DNA of 64,000 bases. It comes from Fictibacillus nanhaiensis (GTDB lineage Bacteria; Bacillota; Bacilli; Bacillales; Fictibacillaceae). How positions within the stretch are numbered: the first letter of the stretch is position 1; every line of letters begins with the position of its first letter. Below the pieces are notes generated by a model. That model saw nothing but the letters and a program-made list of their open reading frames with translations. It was not told where the DNA came from and searched no databases. Location: contig JAFHKR010000037.1 of assembly GCA_017052515.1 (NCBI GenBank), forward strand, positions 186,001 to 250,000, read 5' to 3'. Positions 1 to 7,963 of this stretch are shown here, piece after piece. A program made the translations under genes and the position numbers.

Positions 1-1
1 A

Positions 2-613
2 GGTGCTGGACGTGCGTTCTGTTCCGGTCAAGATCTAACAGGTTCTCCAGAGGGCGCTGATTATGGCGATGTTCTGCGAAAAGGATACAATCCGATGGTG
101 CAAGCATTAGTTGCCATGGAGAAGCCAGTAATCGCAGCCGTGAACGGTGTTGCAGCTGGTGCAGGAATGAGTCTTGCTCTAGCATGTGACTTCCGTATCG
201 CAAGTGAGAAAGCGAGTTTTATAGAAGCGTTCATTCATGTTGGACTCGTACCGGACTCTGGAAATCTGTACTTCTTGCCGCGTCTAGTGGGCCACGCAAA
301 AGCGATGGAGCTTGCGGTACTAGGTGAGAAAATCACAGCTCAACAAGCGAAAGAGTTTGGTCTTGTAACGAAAACGGTAAGTGAAGAAGCGTTCATGCTT
401 GAAGTGGAAACGTTCGCTGAGAAACTAGCAAACATGCCAACAAAAGCAATCGGACTCATCAAACGCTATATGAATAAAAGCTGGGAAAGCGATCTGAACG
501 AAGTGCTGGAATATGAAGCACAAGCGCAAAAAATTGCTGGAGAGTCAGCGGATCATCAAGAAGGCCTGCATGCATTTATAGAAAAGAGAAAACCAGCTTT
601 CACAGGAAAATAG
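2..613 (+). CDS. paaG: PaaG-type enoyl-CoA hydratase/isomerase, 5' end outside window
   Basis: The reading frame is open from base 2, so the N-terminus lies before the window; about 203 residues are visible. It is a crotonase-fold protein: it has the oxyanion-hole stretch GAGRAFCSGQDL, a second one at AGAGMSLALACDFRIA, and the helix AKAMELAVLGEKITA. PaaG isomerises ring-1,2-epoxyphenylacetyl-CoA to the oxepin form in aerobic phenylacetate breakdown. The position directly before the aldehyde dehydrogenase, paaH, paaJ and paaF supports this role over a generic hydratase. It ends 27 bases before the next start, so it is in the same operon. Confidence 0.85.
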   Translation, partial: GAGRAFCSGQDLTGSPEGADYGDVLRKGYNPMVQALVAMEKPVIAAVNGVAAGAGMSLALACDFRIASEKASFIEAFIHVGLVPDSGNLYFLPRLVGHAKAMELAVLGEKITAQQAKEFGLVTKTVSEEAFMLEVETFAEKLANMPTKAIGLIKRYMNKSWESDLNEVLEYEAQAQKIAGESADHQEGLHAFIEKRKPAFTGK

Positions 614-640
614 GCATCTAGATCAAAAGGAGTGGAGAAC

Positions 641-2146
641 ATGAGTACAAAGACAGAAGTTAAAGCGGTAAAACGTGACGTATATGAAATGGTGATTGGC
701 GGACAAAGTGTTGGTGGATCTGAGGGAGAATACTTTGTTACATATAACCCAGCAACAGGCGAACCGTTAGCGAAAGTTGCAAAAGCAACAAAAGCTGATG
801 TGGATTCTGCAGTAAAGGCTGCAAGAACAGCTTTTGAAACGGGAAAATGGAAGCGCTCTCCTGTAAATAAGCGTTCTCGCACGATGAACAAGATTGCTAG
901 CATCATGCGTTCTCGCTTCAACGAACTTGTTGAGCTAGAAATTTTGAACAGCGGAAAATCATTAAGCGCTGCACAAGGGCAAGTCATGCAAGCGATTGAA
1001 GACTTTGAGTTCTACGCAGGTGCGATTGTTAGCCACCGCGGTGCTGTGAACCCTATGCCAGGACCATTCATGAACTACACGCTAAAAGAGCCTCTAGGCG
1101 TGTGCGCACAGATCATTCCTTGGAATTACCCGATGATGATGGCGGCGTGGAAGATCGCACCAGCTATCGCAACAGGTTGTTCTGTAATCTTAAAGCCTGC
1201 TAGTTTAACGCCTTTAACCGCAATCGTAATGACGGAGATCTGCCACGAAGCGGGTGTTCCTGAAGGTGTTGTAAACATCATTACAGGTGACGGAGCTACA
1301 GTAGGCTCTTACCTCGCTGAACATGAAGGTGTAGATAAAGTCGCGTTTACGGGTGAAACAGGAACAGGAAAAGACATCATGGCAAAAGCCTCTCAAACGT
1401 TAAAACGTGTAACACTTGAACTTGGTGGGAAATCTCCTAACTTAGTTTTTGCCGATACAGATCTTGATGCAGCAGTCGACGGTTCACTATTCGGTATTTT
1501 CTATAACACGGGGCAATCTTGTGAAGCGCGTTCTCGTCTTTACATCGAGGAAAGTATATATGACGCGTTCATGGAAAAGTTCGTTGAAAAAGCGAAGAAG
1601 CTTGTACTAGGTAATCCGCTTGATCAAGGTACACATGTTGGTGCGATCATTTCAGAGCGCCAGCTTGAAGTAATCGACGGCTACGTGAAATCTGCTGAAG
1701 AAGAAGGAGCAACAATCCTTCTAGGCGGAGGACGTGCAAAAGTGGACGGTTATGAAAGCGGTCATTGGTATCTTCCGACGATCATTACGGATGTAAACGA
1801 AGACATGAAAGTGGTTAAAGAAGAAATCTTCGGACCGGTTGTCGTTGTATCGACGTTTAAGGACGAAAAAGAAGCTGTGAAACTAGCAAACAACACAGAC
1901 TTTGGTTTAGCAGCAGCGATCTGGACGAAAGACCATGCAAAAGCAACACGCGTTGCGGGCATGATTCAAGCGGGAACAATCATGATTAACTCACCGTTCT
2001 CAGCATTCCCAGGAACACCGTTCGGTGGCTACAAGCAATCAGGTTTTGGCCGCGAGCTATGCATCGAGACACTTGATCTTTATTCAGAAACAAAGAGCGT
2101 CGTGTCCTACACAGGATCACGTCCGTTGAATCCTTTTAATCTGTAA
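641..2146 (+). CDS. Aldehyde dehydrogenase of the paa operon (PaaZ-like dehydrogenase half)
   Basis: 501-residue NAD(P)-dependent aldehyde dehydrogenase. Visible motifs are PWNYPMMM (about 161), the catalytic Glu in TLELGGKSPN (about 260) and the catalytic Cys in NTGQSCEARSR (about 294). The ATG at 641 is chosen over an in-frame GTG at 632 because AAAAGGAG (625-632) sits 8 bases before it. In the paa operon the likely role is oxidation of the open-chain semialdehyde made by oxepin-CoA hydrolysis. Unlike E. coli PaaZ (known as a dehydrogenase-MaoC fusion), this protein stops after the dehydrogenase domain. The ring-opening hydratase must therefore be elsewhere. Phenylacetaldehyde dehydrogenase is an alternative reading. 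Confidence 0.85.
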   Translation: MSTKTEVKAVKRDVYEMVIGGQSVGGSEGEYFVTYNPATGEPLAKVAKATKADVDSAVKAARTAFETGKWKRSPVNKRSRTMNKIASIMRSRFNELVELEILNSGKSLSAAQGQVMQAIEDFEFYAGAIVSHRGAVNPMPGPFMNYTLKEPLGVCAQIIPWNYPMMMAAWKIAPAIATGCSVILKPASLTPLTAIVMTEICHEAGVPEGVVNIITGDGATVGSYLAEHEGVDKVAFTGETGTGKDIMAKASQTLKRVTLELGGKSPNLVFADTDLDAAVDGSLFGIFYNTGQSCEARSRLYIEESIYDAFMEKFVEKAKKLVLGNPLDQGTHVGAIISERQLEVIDGYVKSAEEEGATILLGGGRAKVDGYESGHWYLPTIITDVNEDMKVVKEEIFGPVVVVSTFKDEKEAVKLANNTDFGLAAAIWTKDHAKATRVAGMIQAGTIMINSPFSAFPGTPFGGYKQSGFGRELCIETLDLYSETKSVVSYTGSRPLNPFNL

Positions 2147-2201
2147 TTTAGTTTGTGTCTAGCTCTGTTAACTTGCGTTGAGAGATCTAGTAACAAACTT
2201 G

Positions 2202-2230
2202 AAAAAGCGGGCCATCGTGCTCGCTTTTTA
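2202..2230 (+). terminator. Hairpin terminator after the aldehyde dehydrogenase
   Basis: AAAAAGCG (2202-2209) pairs with CGCTTTTT (2222-2229), giving a stem that ends in a T run. It lies inside the paa operon, so it may attenuate expression of paaH onward, or mark that paaHJF has its own promoter. Confidence 0.6.
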
Positions 2231-2271
2231 TACAATGTTTTATTTGAAAAGGTTTTATCTTTAGCTTCAAT

Positions 2272-2399
2272 GTTGGTTGGAGTGCAAGGTGCGAGACTCC
2301 TGCGGGACTGGCGGTCAGGTGAGACCCTTAAGGGCGCGAAGTGGCAAGGGGCTCACCGCCTGCCCCGCGGAAAGCGAGCATCCTGGAACGGAAACCAAC
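2272..2399 (+). repeat. Dispersed 128-bp hairpin repeat, copy 1
   Basis: It starts GTTGGTTGGAGTGCAAGGTG and ends GGAACGGAAACCAAC, so the ends are imperfect inverted repeats. The inside is G+C-rich with GTGAG...CTCAC and CTGCGGG...CCCGCGG complementarities, giving a long cloverleaf-like hairpin. Similar elements lie at 35260-35387, 49010-49137 (opposite strand) and 58682-58934. Open frames crossing it are by-products of base composition. The rest of the 2147-2466 gap holds the terminator above and no gene. Confidence 0.85.
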
Positions 2400-2466
2400 T
2401 ACTTACAAAAGCATCTACGCATACAAAACGTTAAACACTTGTTTAAAAGAAAGGCAGGAGAGACTA

Positions 2467-3339
2467 TTGTTACAAAATGCTGTAGTCATCGGATCTGGTG
2501 TTATGGGAAGAGGAATCGCCTATGTGAGCGCAGTCGGCGGTTTTGATGTTCAGCTCGTTGATGTAAAAGAAGAACAACTCGAAAATGCAAAAAAAGAGAT
2601 CGATTCTATTTTTTCAAAAGCAGTATCTCGCGGAAAGTTATCACAAAGTGTGGCTGAAGAAGCGCAAGCGAGGCTTTCGTATGCTACGAATCTCTCAGCA
2701 GCCGTTAGCGGTGCAGACCTAGTGATTGAAGCTGTTCCAGAAAACATAGAGATCAAGCGTGCTGTTTTTGAAGAACTAGACCGTTCTGCACCTGAACATT
2801 GTGTGCTTGCGACAAACACTTCTACGATGAGTCCAACTGAGATAGGATCTTTTACGAAACGTCCGGAAAAAGTAATCGCGATGCATTTCTTTAACCCGGT
2901 CCATAGGATGCCGCTTGTTGAGATCGTTCGCGGTCATGAGACAAATGATGAAACGGTTGAACTCGCCAAGGAAGCAGCTGTGAAGATGGGGAAAGAAACC
3001 GTAACCGTTAACGAGTTCCCAGGATTCGTTACAAGCCGGATTTCAGCCATGATTGGAAATGAAGCATTCTATATGCTGCAAGAAGGCGTAGGAACGCCAG
3101 AAGACATCGACAAAGCGATTAAACTTGGTTTGAACTTTCCGATGGGACCTTTTGAACTTGGCGATTTAGTAGGTCTTGATACAAGATTGAACAATTTGAA
3201 CTACCTTCATAAAACGTTAGGTGAAAAGTATCGTCCGGCACCACTTTTGGTGAAGTATGTAAAAGCGGGAAGACTTGGCCGAAAGTCAGGTAAAGGGGTA
3301 TACGACTATACCACGGAAGATAACGGGGTGAAAAAGTGA
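2467..3339 (+). CDS. paaH: 3-hydroxyacyl-CoA dehydrogenase PaaH
   Basis: 290 residues from a TTG start. The start is set by AGGAG (2456-2460) six bases upstream and by the protein then beginning MLQNAVVIGSGVMGRG, the usual N-terminus with the NAD-binding GxGxxG. The frame is open further upstream, but there it only translates the hairpin repeat. AMHFFNPVHRMPLVEIV carries the catalytic-His region, and the C-terminal half has NFPMGPFELGDLVGLD of the 3HCDH domain. In the phenylacetate pathway it oxidises 3-hydroxyadipyl-CoA to 3-oxoadipyl-CoA. The stop overlaps the next start. Confidence 0.9.
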   Translation: MLQNAVVIGSGVMGRGIAYVSAVGGFDVQLVDVKEEQLENAKKEIDSIFSKAVSRGKLSQSVAEEAQARLSYATNLSAAVSGADLVIEAVPENIEIKRAVFEELDRSAPEHCVLATNTSTMSPTEIGSFTKRPEKVIAMHFFNPVHRMPLVEIVRGHETNDETVELAKEAAVKMGKETVTVNEFPGFVTSRISAMIGNEAFYMLQEGVGTPEDIDKAIKLGLNFPMGPFELGDLVGLDTRLNNLNYLHKTLGEKYRPAPLLVKYVKAGRLGRKSGKGVYDYTTEDNGVKK

Positions 3340-4544
3340 TGAGAGAGGTCGTCATCGTTGATGCTGTTCGTACGCCTATAGGACGATATAAAGGTGGACT
3401 AAAAACGGTTCGTCCGGATGATCTTGGTGCAGTGGTGATCAAAGCGCTTGTTGAAAGAAACCCTAAACTTCCCGTTCACGAGATCGAAGAAGTGATATTC
3501 GGAAACGCAAACGGAGCAGGAGAAGATAATCGTAACGTGGCAAGAATGTCTGCTTTACTCGCTGGACTTCCTGTTGAAGTAGGTGGAACGACGATCAACC
3601 GTTTATGCGGATCTGGTATGGATGCGGTCATCTACGGCGCAAGAGCAATCTTGGCAGGTGAAGGAGATATCTTCATCGCGGGTGGAACGGAGAGCATGAC
3701 ACGCGCACCGCTCGTGATGGGGAAGCCTGAAGTCGACTACCCTCGTGGGGATATGAAAATGTTTGATACGACGATCGGATGGCGCTTTATTAATCCGCTT
3801 CTGCATGAAAAATTCGGTACAGATTCTATGCCGGAAACCGCAGAGAACGTAGCAAAAAAATATGGAATTACAAGAGAAGAACAAGATCAGTTCGCTTTTG
3901 ATTCTCAGCAGAAAGCAAAAGAAGCTATCCTCAAGAACCGATTTAAAGAGGAGATTGTTCCTGTAAGAATAGTAGACCGAAAAGGAAACGAAACGTGGGT
4001 TACAGAAGATGAACACCCTCGTCCTGAAACGTCTCTTGAAAAGCTTGGTACACTTAAACCGCTGTTTAAAAACGGAAGCGTCACAGCGGGAAATGCGTCA
4101 GGGGTCAACGATGGCGCTTCTGCTTTACTTTTGATGAGCCGTGAAAAAGCGGATCAGTTAGGATTAAAACCTTTGGCTCGATATGTATCATCCGGTGTGG
4201 CAGGTCTTGAACCCGCTATAATGGGTGTAGGCCCGATCGAAGCTTCCAAAAAAGCACTGAAGCGGGCAGGTCTCTCTATAGCAGATCTAGATTTGGTGGA
4301 GTTGAATGAAGCTTTTGCCTCACAATCAATTGCCTGTATGAGAGAGCTGGGACTAGATTCTGGCAAAGTCAACGTAAACGGCGGTGCGATAGCGTTCGGC
4401 CATCCGCTCGGAGCAAGTGGCGCGCGTATTTTAACAACGCTTATTCATGAAATGAAAAAGCAAGGATCGCGCTACGGTCTAGCAACAATGTGTATCGGTG
4501 TTGGTCAAGGTATTGCTTCCATCGTTGAAGCGATCAATGAATAG
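3339..4544 (+). CDS. paaJ: 3-oxoadipyl-CoA/3-oxo-dehydrosuberyl-CoA thiolase PaaJ
   Basis: 401 residues, the length usual for PaaJ. The nucleophilic Cys is at 90 in NRLCGSGMDAV. GGAIAFGHPLGASGAR carries the catalytic His and CIGVGQG the second Cys. It cleaves 3-oxoadipyl-CoA, and the C8 ring-opened thioester in the same pathway, with CoA. The ATG at 3339 overlaps the paaH stop (TGATG), and an in-frame GTG lies one codon earlier; the two genes are translationally coupled. A PcaF-type function cannot be excluded by sequence, but the operon context favours PaaJ. Confidence 0.9.
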   Translation: MREVVIVDAVRTPIGRYKGGLKTVRPDDLGAVVIKALVERNPKLPVHEIEEVIFGNANGAGEDNRNVARMSALLAGLPVEVGGTTINRLCGSGMDAVIYGARAILAGEGDIFIAGGTESMTRAPLVMGKPEVDYPRGDMKMFDTTIGWRFINPLLHEKFGTDSMPETAENVAKKYGITREEQDQFAFDSQQKAKEAILKNRFKEEIVPVRIVDRKGNETWVTEDEHPRPETSLEKLGTLKPLFKNGSVTAGNASGVNDGASALLLMSREKADQLGLKPLARYVSSGVAGLEPAIMGVGPIEASKKALKRAGLSIADLDLVELNEAFASQSIACMRELGLDSGKVNVNGGAIAFGHPLGASGARILTTLIHEMKKQGSRYGLATMCIGVGQGIASIVEAINE

Positions 4545-4558
4545 GAGGGTCATCTAAA

Positions 4559-5335
4559 GTGAGTGCTATTTTATACGAAGTAAAAGATTATGTTGCTTAT
4601 GTAACCTTAAACCGTCCCGAAGTTTTGAACTGTTTTAATTTTTCAACGTTAAAAGAGCTTGAAGAAGTAGTAGAAGACATTCATCACAACAATGACGTTC
4701 GTGTTGTGATCTTTACAGGAGCAGGGGAAAAAGCGTTCAGTGCTGGAGCTGATCTAAAAGAGCGTCGTACGCTTAGTGAACCAGAAGTAAGAAGAAATGT
4801 GCGCAAGATCCGCGATGTGTTCTCTGCTGTTGAAGCGTTGCCGCAGCCTACGATCTGTGCGATCAATGGTCATGCTTTCGGAGGAGGCTTCGAGTTGGCT
4901 CTAGCTTGTGATCTTCGGGTTTCTGTAAGAGAAGCGTCGATGGGTCTGACAGAACTTAGTTGGGCGATCATCCCAGGTGCAGGAGGAACTCAGCGTCTTC
5001 CTAGACTGATCGGTCAAGCGAAAGCGATGGAACTTATTTTAACAGCAAAAAAGATGATGGCTGAAGAAGCTTTTTCGTATGGCATCTTAAACCAAGTGAC
5101 ATCGAGAGAAGAATTGATGGCTGTTTGTGAAAACTATGCTGGACTTATCATGAAGAACGGACCAGTAGCTGTTCAGCAAGCCAAGTATGCGATTAAGCAT
5201 GGAACGGAAGTGGATCTTCAAACAGGACTTGCGATTGAAGCGAAAGCGTATGAAGTGACGATTCCTACAAAAGATCGAATGGAAGCACTTGTTGCATTCG
5301 GAGAAAAAAGACCCCCTGTATTTAAGGGAGAGTAA
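4559..5335 (+). CDS. paaF: Enoyl-CoA hydratase PaaF
   Basis: 258-residue crotonase from a GTG start with GGAGGGT eight bases upstream. It has the oxyanion stretch GAGEKAFSAGADLKER, GHAFGGGFELALACD with the first catalytic Glu, and TELSWAIIPGAGGTQRLPRL with the second. It probably hydrates 2,3-dehydroadipyl-CoA to 3-hydroxyadipyl-CoA, supplying PaaH. It is the second crotonase of this operon; both catalytic glutamates are present here, as expected for a hydratase. It is the last structural gene before paaX. Confidence 0.87.
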   Translation: MSAILYEVKDYVAYVTLNRPEVLNCFNFSTLKELEEVVEDIHHNNDVRVVIFTGAGEKAFSAGADLKERRTLSEPEVRRNVRKIRDVFSAVEALPQPTICAINGHAFGGGFELALACDLRVSVREASMGLTELSWAIIPGAGGTQRLPRLIGQAKAMELILTAKKMMAEEAFSYGILNQVTSREELMAVCENYAGLIMKNGPVAVQQAKYAIKHGTEVDLQTGLAIEAKAYEVTIPTKDRMEALVAFGEKRPPVFKGE

Positions 5336-5350
5336 CTTGTTTCTGTCTCT

Positions 5351-5420
5351 ATCATAAAGAAAACTTGACGCCAGCGAATTTTTCTTTATGATACGATTGT
5401 ACAGACAATAACAGGTACAA
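5351..5420 (+). promoter_or_regulatory. paaX promoter with two inverted repeats (candidate PaaX operators)
   Basis: TTGACG (5365-5370) and TATGAT (5387-5392) are 16 bases apart. A perfect 13-base inverted repeat, ATCATAAAGAAAA (5351-5363) and TTTTCTTTATGAT (5380-5392), encloses the -35 and covers the -10. A second pair, TTGTAC (5398-5403) and GTACAA (5414-5419 or one base either side), lies between the -10 and the ribosome site. Either could be an autoregulatory operator. The 13-base pair could instead be the paa operon terminator. Confidence 0.55.
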
Positions 5421-5434
5421 ATGAGGGTATGAAC

Positions 5435-6325
5435 ATGCAGAATAGTTTAAACACACGCTCGATGATATTTACTTTATACGGAGACTATATCCGGCATTAT
5501 GGCAGTGAAATATGGATCGGCAGCTTGATTCGATTGTTAGAAGAGTTTGGTCACAACGAACAGGCCGTAAGAGCAGCGATTTCCAGAATGAATAAGCAAG
5601 GCTGGATCGCAGCAAGAAAACAAGGGAATAAAAGTTATTATTTCTTGACCGAACGCGGAAAGAAGCGTATGGATGAAGCCGCAAAGAGAATATTTAATGC
5701 ACAACAAGAACCGTGGAACGGCGAATGGATGATGTTCACTTATACGATTCCTGAAGACAAAAGAAGCATTCGAGATGAGCTTCGAAAAGAACTGGTATGG
5801 AGTGGGTTCGGTCTGCTGGCAAACAGCTTTTGGATCTCCCCGCACGCATACTCTGATCAGATTCAATCGATGATCGATAAATACGAGATCAAAGACTATG
5901 TTCATTCTTTTACAGCCGTATACAATGGGCCAAATGAGAATGAAAAGCTCGTTTCTGAGTGTTGGGATCTGAATGATATCAACGAAAAATACAATCAGTT
6001 TATCGTAACGTATTCTCAAAAGTATGTGATCGATAAGAATAAGATTGAAAAAGGCGAGATGACTGACGGAGAGTGCTTTGTAGAGCGTACAAAGCTTGTT
6101 CATGAATACCGTAAGTTTCTGTTCATCGATCCAGGTCTTCCGAAGGAGCTTCTTCATGCAGAATGGCTAGGTGATCATGCAGCTTCGCTCTTTAGTGATT
6201 ATTATCGTGCACTAGCAGGACCTGCAAGTCGTTTCTTTGAAAGCATCTATTCTTATGGAAACGATCTAAAGAAAGATTCAGAGTTTGATGCTCTTGATCA
6301 TCCTCTTATTCAAGAGAACCGGTGA
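5435..6325 (+). CDS. paaX: PaaX-family phenylacetyl-CoA-responsive repressor
   Basis: 296 residues. The N-terminal winged helix (about 1-75, with IRLLEEFGHNEQAVRAAISR then KQGNKSYYFLTERGKKRM) and the PaaX central and C-terminal domains (WNGEWMMFTYTIPEDKRS onward) are recognisable. PaaX proteins repress paa genes until phenylacetyl-CoA binds. The ATG at 5435 is preferred to the one at 5429 because GAGGGT (5423-5428) would touch the earlier codon. It has its own promoter, 100 bases after paaF and on the same strand. Confidence 0.9.
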   Translation: MQNSLNTRSMIFTLYGDYIRHYGSEIWIGSLIRLLEEFGHNEQAVRAAISRMNKQGWIAARKQGNKSYYFLTERGKKRMDEAAKRIFNAQQEPWNGEWMMFTYTIPEDKRSIRDELRKELVWSGFGLLANSFWISPHAYSDQIQSMIDKYEIKDYVHSFTAVYNGPNENEKLVSECWDLNDINEKYNQFIVTYSQKYVIDKNKIEKGEMTDGECFVERTKLVHEYRKFLFIDPGLPKELLHAEWLGDHAASLFSDYYRALAGPASRFFESIYSYGNDLKKDSEFDALDHPLIQENR

Positions 6326-6352
6326 TAAAACAAATCTGAAAATCTAAAAATT

Positions 6353-6392
6353 AAAAAGCACTTTCGCAAGCTATTGTACGAAAGTGCTTTTC
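6353..6392. terminator. Bidirectional terminator between paaX and the convergent gene
   Basis: AAAAAGCACTTTCG and CGAAAGTGCTTTT form a 13-bp stem flanked by A and T runs, usable from both strands. Confidence 0.85.
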
Positions 6393-6394
6393 TA

Positions 6395-6910
6395 CTATTC
6401 TTTTAATTCATCACGGAACTGTTTCCCTTTTTCATAATATGTGTCAATCGTAAGCTGAATCAGCTTTAGATCATCGTCGTTCAGTTCGCGTATGATCTTA
6501 CCGGGTGAACCCATGACCATAACACGCGGCGGTATTTTTTTGCCGGGAGGAATTAGTGTATTTGCGCCGATGAAGGCTTGTTCACCAATTTCTACACCAT
6601 CTAATATGGTAGAACCCATGCCAACGAGTGCACCTTTTTTTACCGTACATCCGTGCAGGATGACGTTGTGCCCGATTGATACCTCATCTTCTAAGATCAG
6701 CGGGTATCCTTCATACAAATGAAGGGTGCAGTTGTCTTGAACGTTTGTCTTTTTACCGATAGAGATTGGCCCTTCATCACCCCGAAGAACGGAGTTAAAC
6801 CAGACACTTGCTCCTTCATCTATTGTTACATCACCAATTAAGTGAACCCCAGGTGCTATAAAAGCGCTTTCATGAACATCTGGTGTTTTGCCATTGAACG
6901 TGTATTTCAT
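6395..6910 (-). CDS. Gamma-carbonic-anhydrase-like hexapeptide-repeat protein (PaaY/YtoA type)
   Basis: 171 residues forming a left-handed beta helix from repeated hexapeptides (IGDVTI, VGMGST, IGANTL). It has the three His positions typical of the zinc site (NCTLHLY and IGHNVILHG). GGGAGG precedes the ATG. Family members include carbonic anhydrases and PaaY, a thioesterase that rescues dead-end CoA adducts in phenylacetate degradation. Its place next to paaX makes the PaaY role attractive. Its length and sequence also fit the housekeeping YtoA-like proteins, so no symbol is given. Confidence 0.75.
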   Translation of the reverse strand: MKYTFNGKTPDVHESAFIAPGVHLIGDVTIDEGASVWFNSVLRGDEGPISIGKKTNVQDNCTLHLYEGYPLILEDEVSIGHNVILHGCTVKKGALVGMGSTILDGVEIGEQAFIGANTLIPPGKKIPPRVMVMGSPGKIIRELNDDDLKLIQLTIDTYYEKGKQFRDELKE

Positions 6911-6922
6911 AATGAGCCTCCC

Positions 6923-6950
6923 TTGAAACAGGTTATAGGTTCAGTATAAC
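6923..6950 (+). promoter_or_regulatory. Candidate SigA promoter for the flavin oxidoreductase
   Basis: TTGAAA (6923-6928) and TATAAC (6945-6950) are separated by 16 bases, in the gap between two divergent genes. Confidence 0.5.
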
Positions 6951-6976
6951 AAAGGTTAGAATAGGAAGTGGAGAAA

Positions 6977-7927
6977 TTGAATCTCATCTGTGAAATGTTA
7001 AACATTCAGTATCCGATCCTTCAAGGCGGGATGGGAAATGTTAGTAATGCAGAATTAGCTTCGGCGATATCGAATGCAGGTGGATTAGGTACGATCGGTG
7101 TTGGTACGATGTCACCTGAAGAGGTAGAAAATTTAATAATTGCAACAAAGGGGATGACAGACAAGCCATTTGCTGTTAATGTACCTTTAACCGTTGCATC
7201 AAATGTAAAAGAGATTCTTCGACTTCTGATCAAGTATAAAGTGGAAGTTGTTTCCTTATCTGCAGGCAATCCAGCTCCATACATACCAAAACTAAAGGAA
7301 CACGGCTTAAAGGTTATTTGTGTAGTGGCTTCTGTCTATCATGCAAAAAAGGCAGAAGCAGCAGGTGCAGATCTGTTAGTAGCTGAGGGCTATGAAGCTG
7401 CGGGACTTAACTCACCCTACGAAACAACGACCATGGTTCTGTTGCCCCAGGTATCCAAAAGCGTACAGATCCCGGTCATTGCCGCTGGAGGTATTGCTGA
7501 TGGTAGCGGTATGGCAGCAGCCTTTGCACTAGGTGCACAAGGGGTTCAAATGGGAACTCGATTCATCGCAACAAAGGAAGCCCCTTTTCATGAGAGATAC
7601 AAAACTTCCTTAGTAGAGGCAGATGATACAAAAACGTTAATCGTTGGCCGCTCATCAGGAAAGATCAGAAGAATTTACGATACACCTTATGCTCAAAAGT
7701 TGATTCAACTTGAAAAAAATGGCGTCTCATCTGAAGCGTTTTTAAGACACACCTCAGAAGATCATCATATTTTAGGAGCTGTAAAAGGGGACTTGGAAAA
7801 CGGTTTTATCAATAGCGGACAGATCGCTGGTTTGATTTCAGATGTACCGAGCGTAAAAAATCTGCTAGAGACCATGATGAAAGAAGCAAGAGAAGCAGTA
7901 AGTATGTTAAACAACCGTTTAATATAA
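6977..7927 (+). CDS. Nitronate monooxygenase/FabK-like FMN oxidoreductase
   Basis: About 316 residues of the 2-nitropropane dioxygenase-like TIM barrel. It starts in the family manner (YPILQGGMGNVSNAELASAI) and has the phosphate-binding loop region IPVIAAGGIADGSGMAAA with GAQGVQMGTRF. The TTG at 6977 is preferred because AGGAAG (6963-6968) is eight bases upstream; an in-frame GTG at 6968 overlaps that site. Family members oxidise nitronates or act as enoyl-ACP reductase II. Sequence alone does not separate the two, and the link to the aromatic genes is only proximity. Confidence 0.75.
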   Translation: MNLICEMLNIQYPILQGGMGNVSNAELASAISNAGGLGTIGVGTMSPEEVENLIIATKGMTDKPFAVNVPLTVASNVKEILRLLIKYKVEVVSLSAGNPAPYIPKLKEHGLKVICVVASVYHAKKAEAAGADLLVAEGYEAAGLNSPYETTTMVLLPQVSKSVQIPVIAAGGIADGSGMAAAFALGAQGVQMGTRFIATKEAPFHERYKTSLVEADDTKTLIVGRSSGKIRRIYDTPYAQKLIQLEKNGVSSEAFLRHTSEDHHILGAVKGDLENGFINSGQIAGLISDVPSVKNLLETMMKEAREAVSMLNNRLI

Positions 7928-7963
7928 TTTAGTTGTAACAGTAACAGGAGGTCGTATGTAATT

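Noticed and set aside
2153-2546. Two overlapping open frames before paaH
   Set aside because: They run through the terminator and the G+C-rich hairpin repeat and have no ribosome site. The same pseudo-peptides appear at other copies of the repeat.
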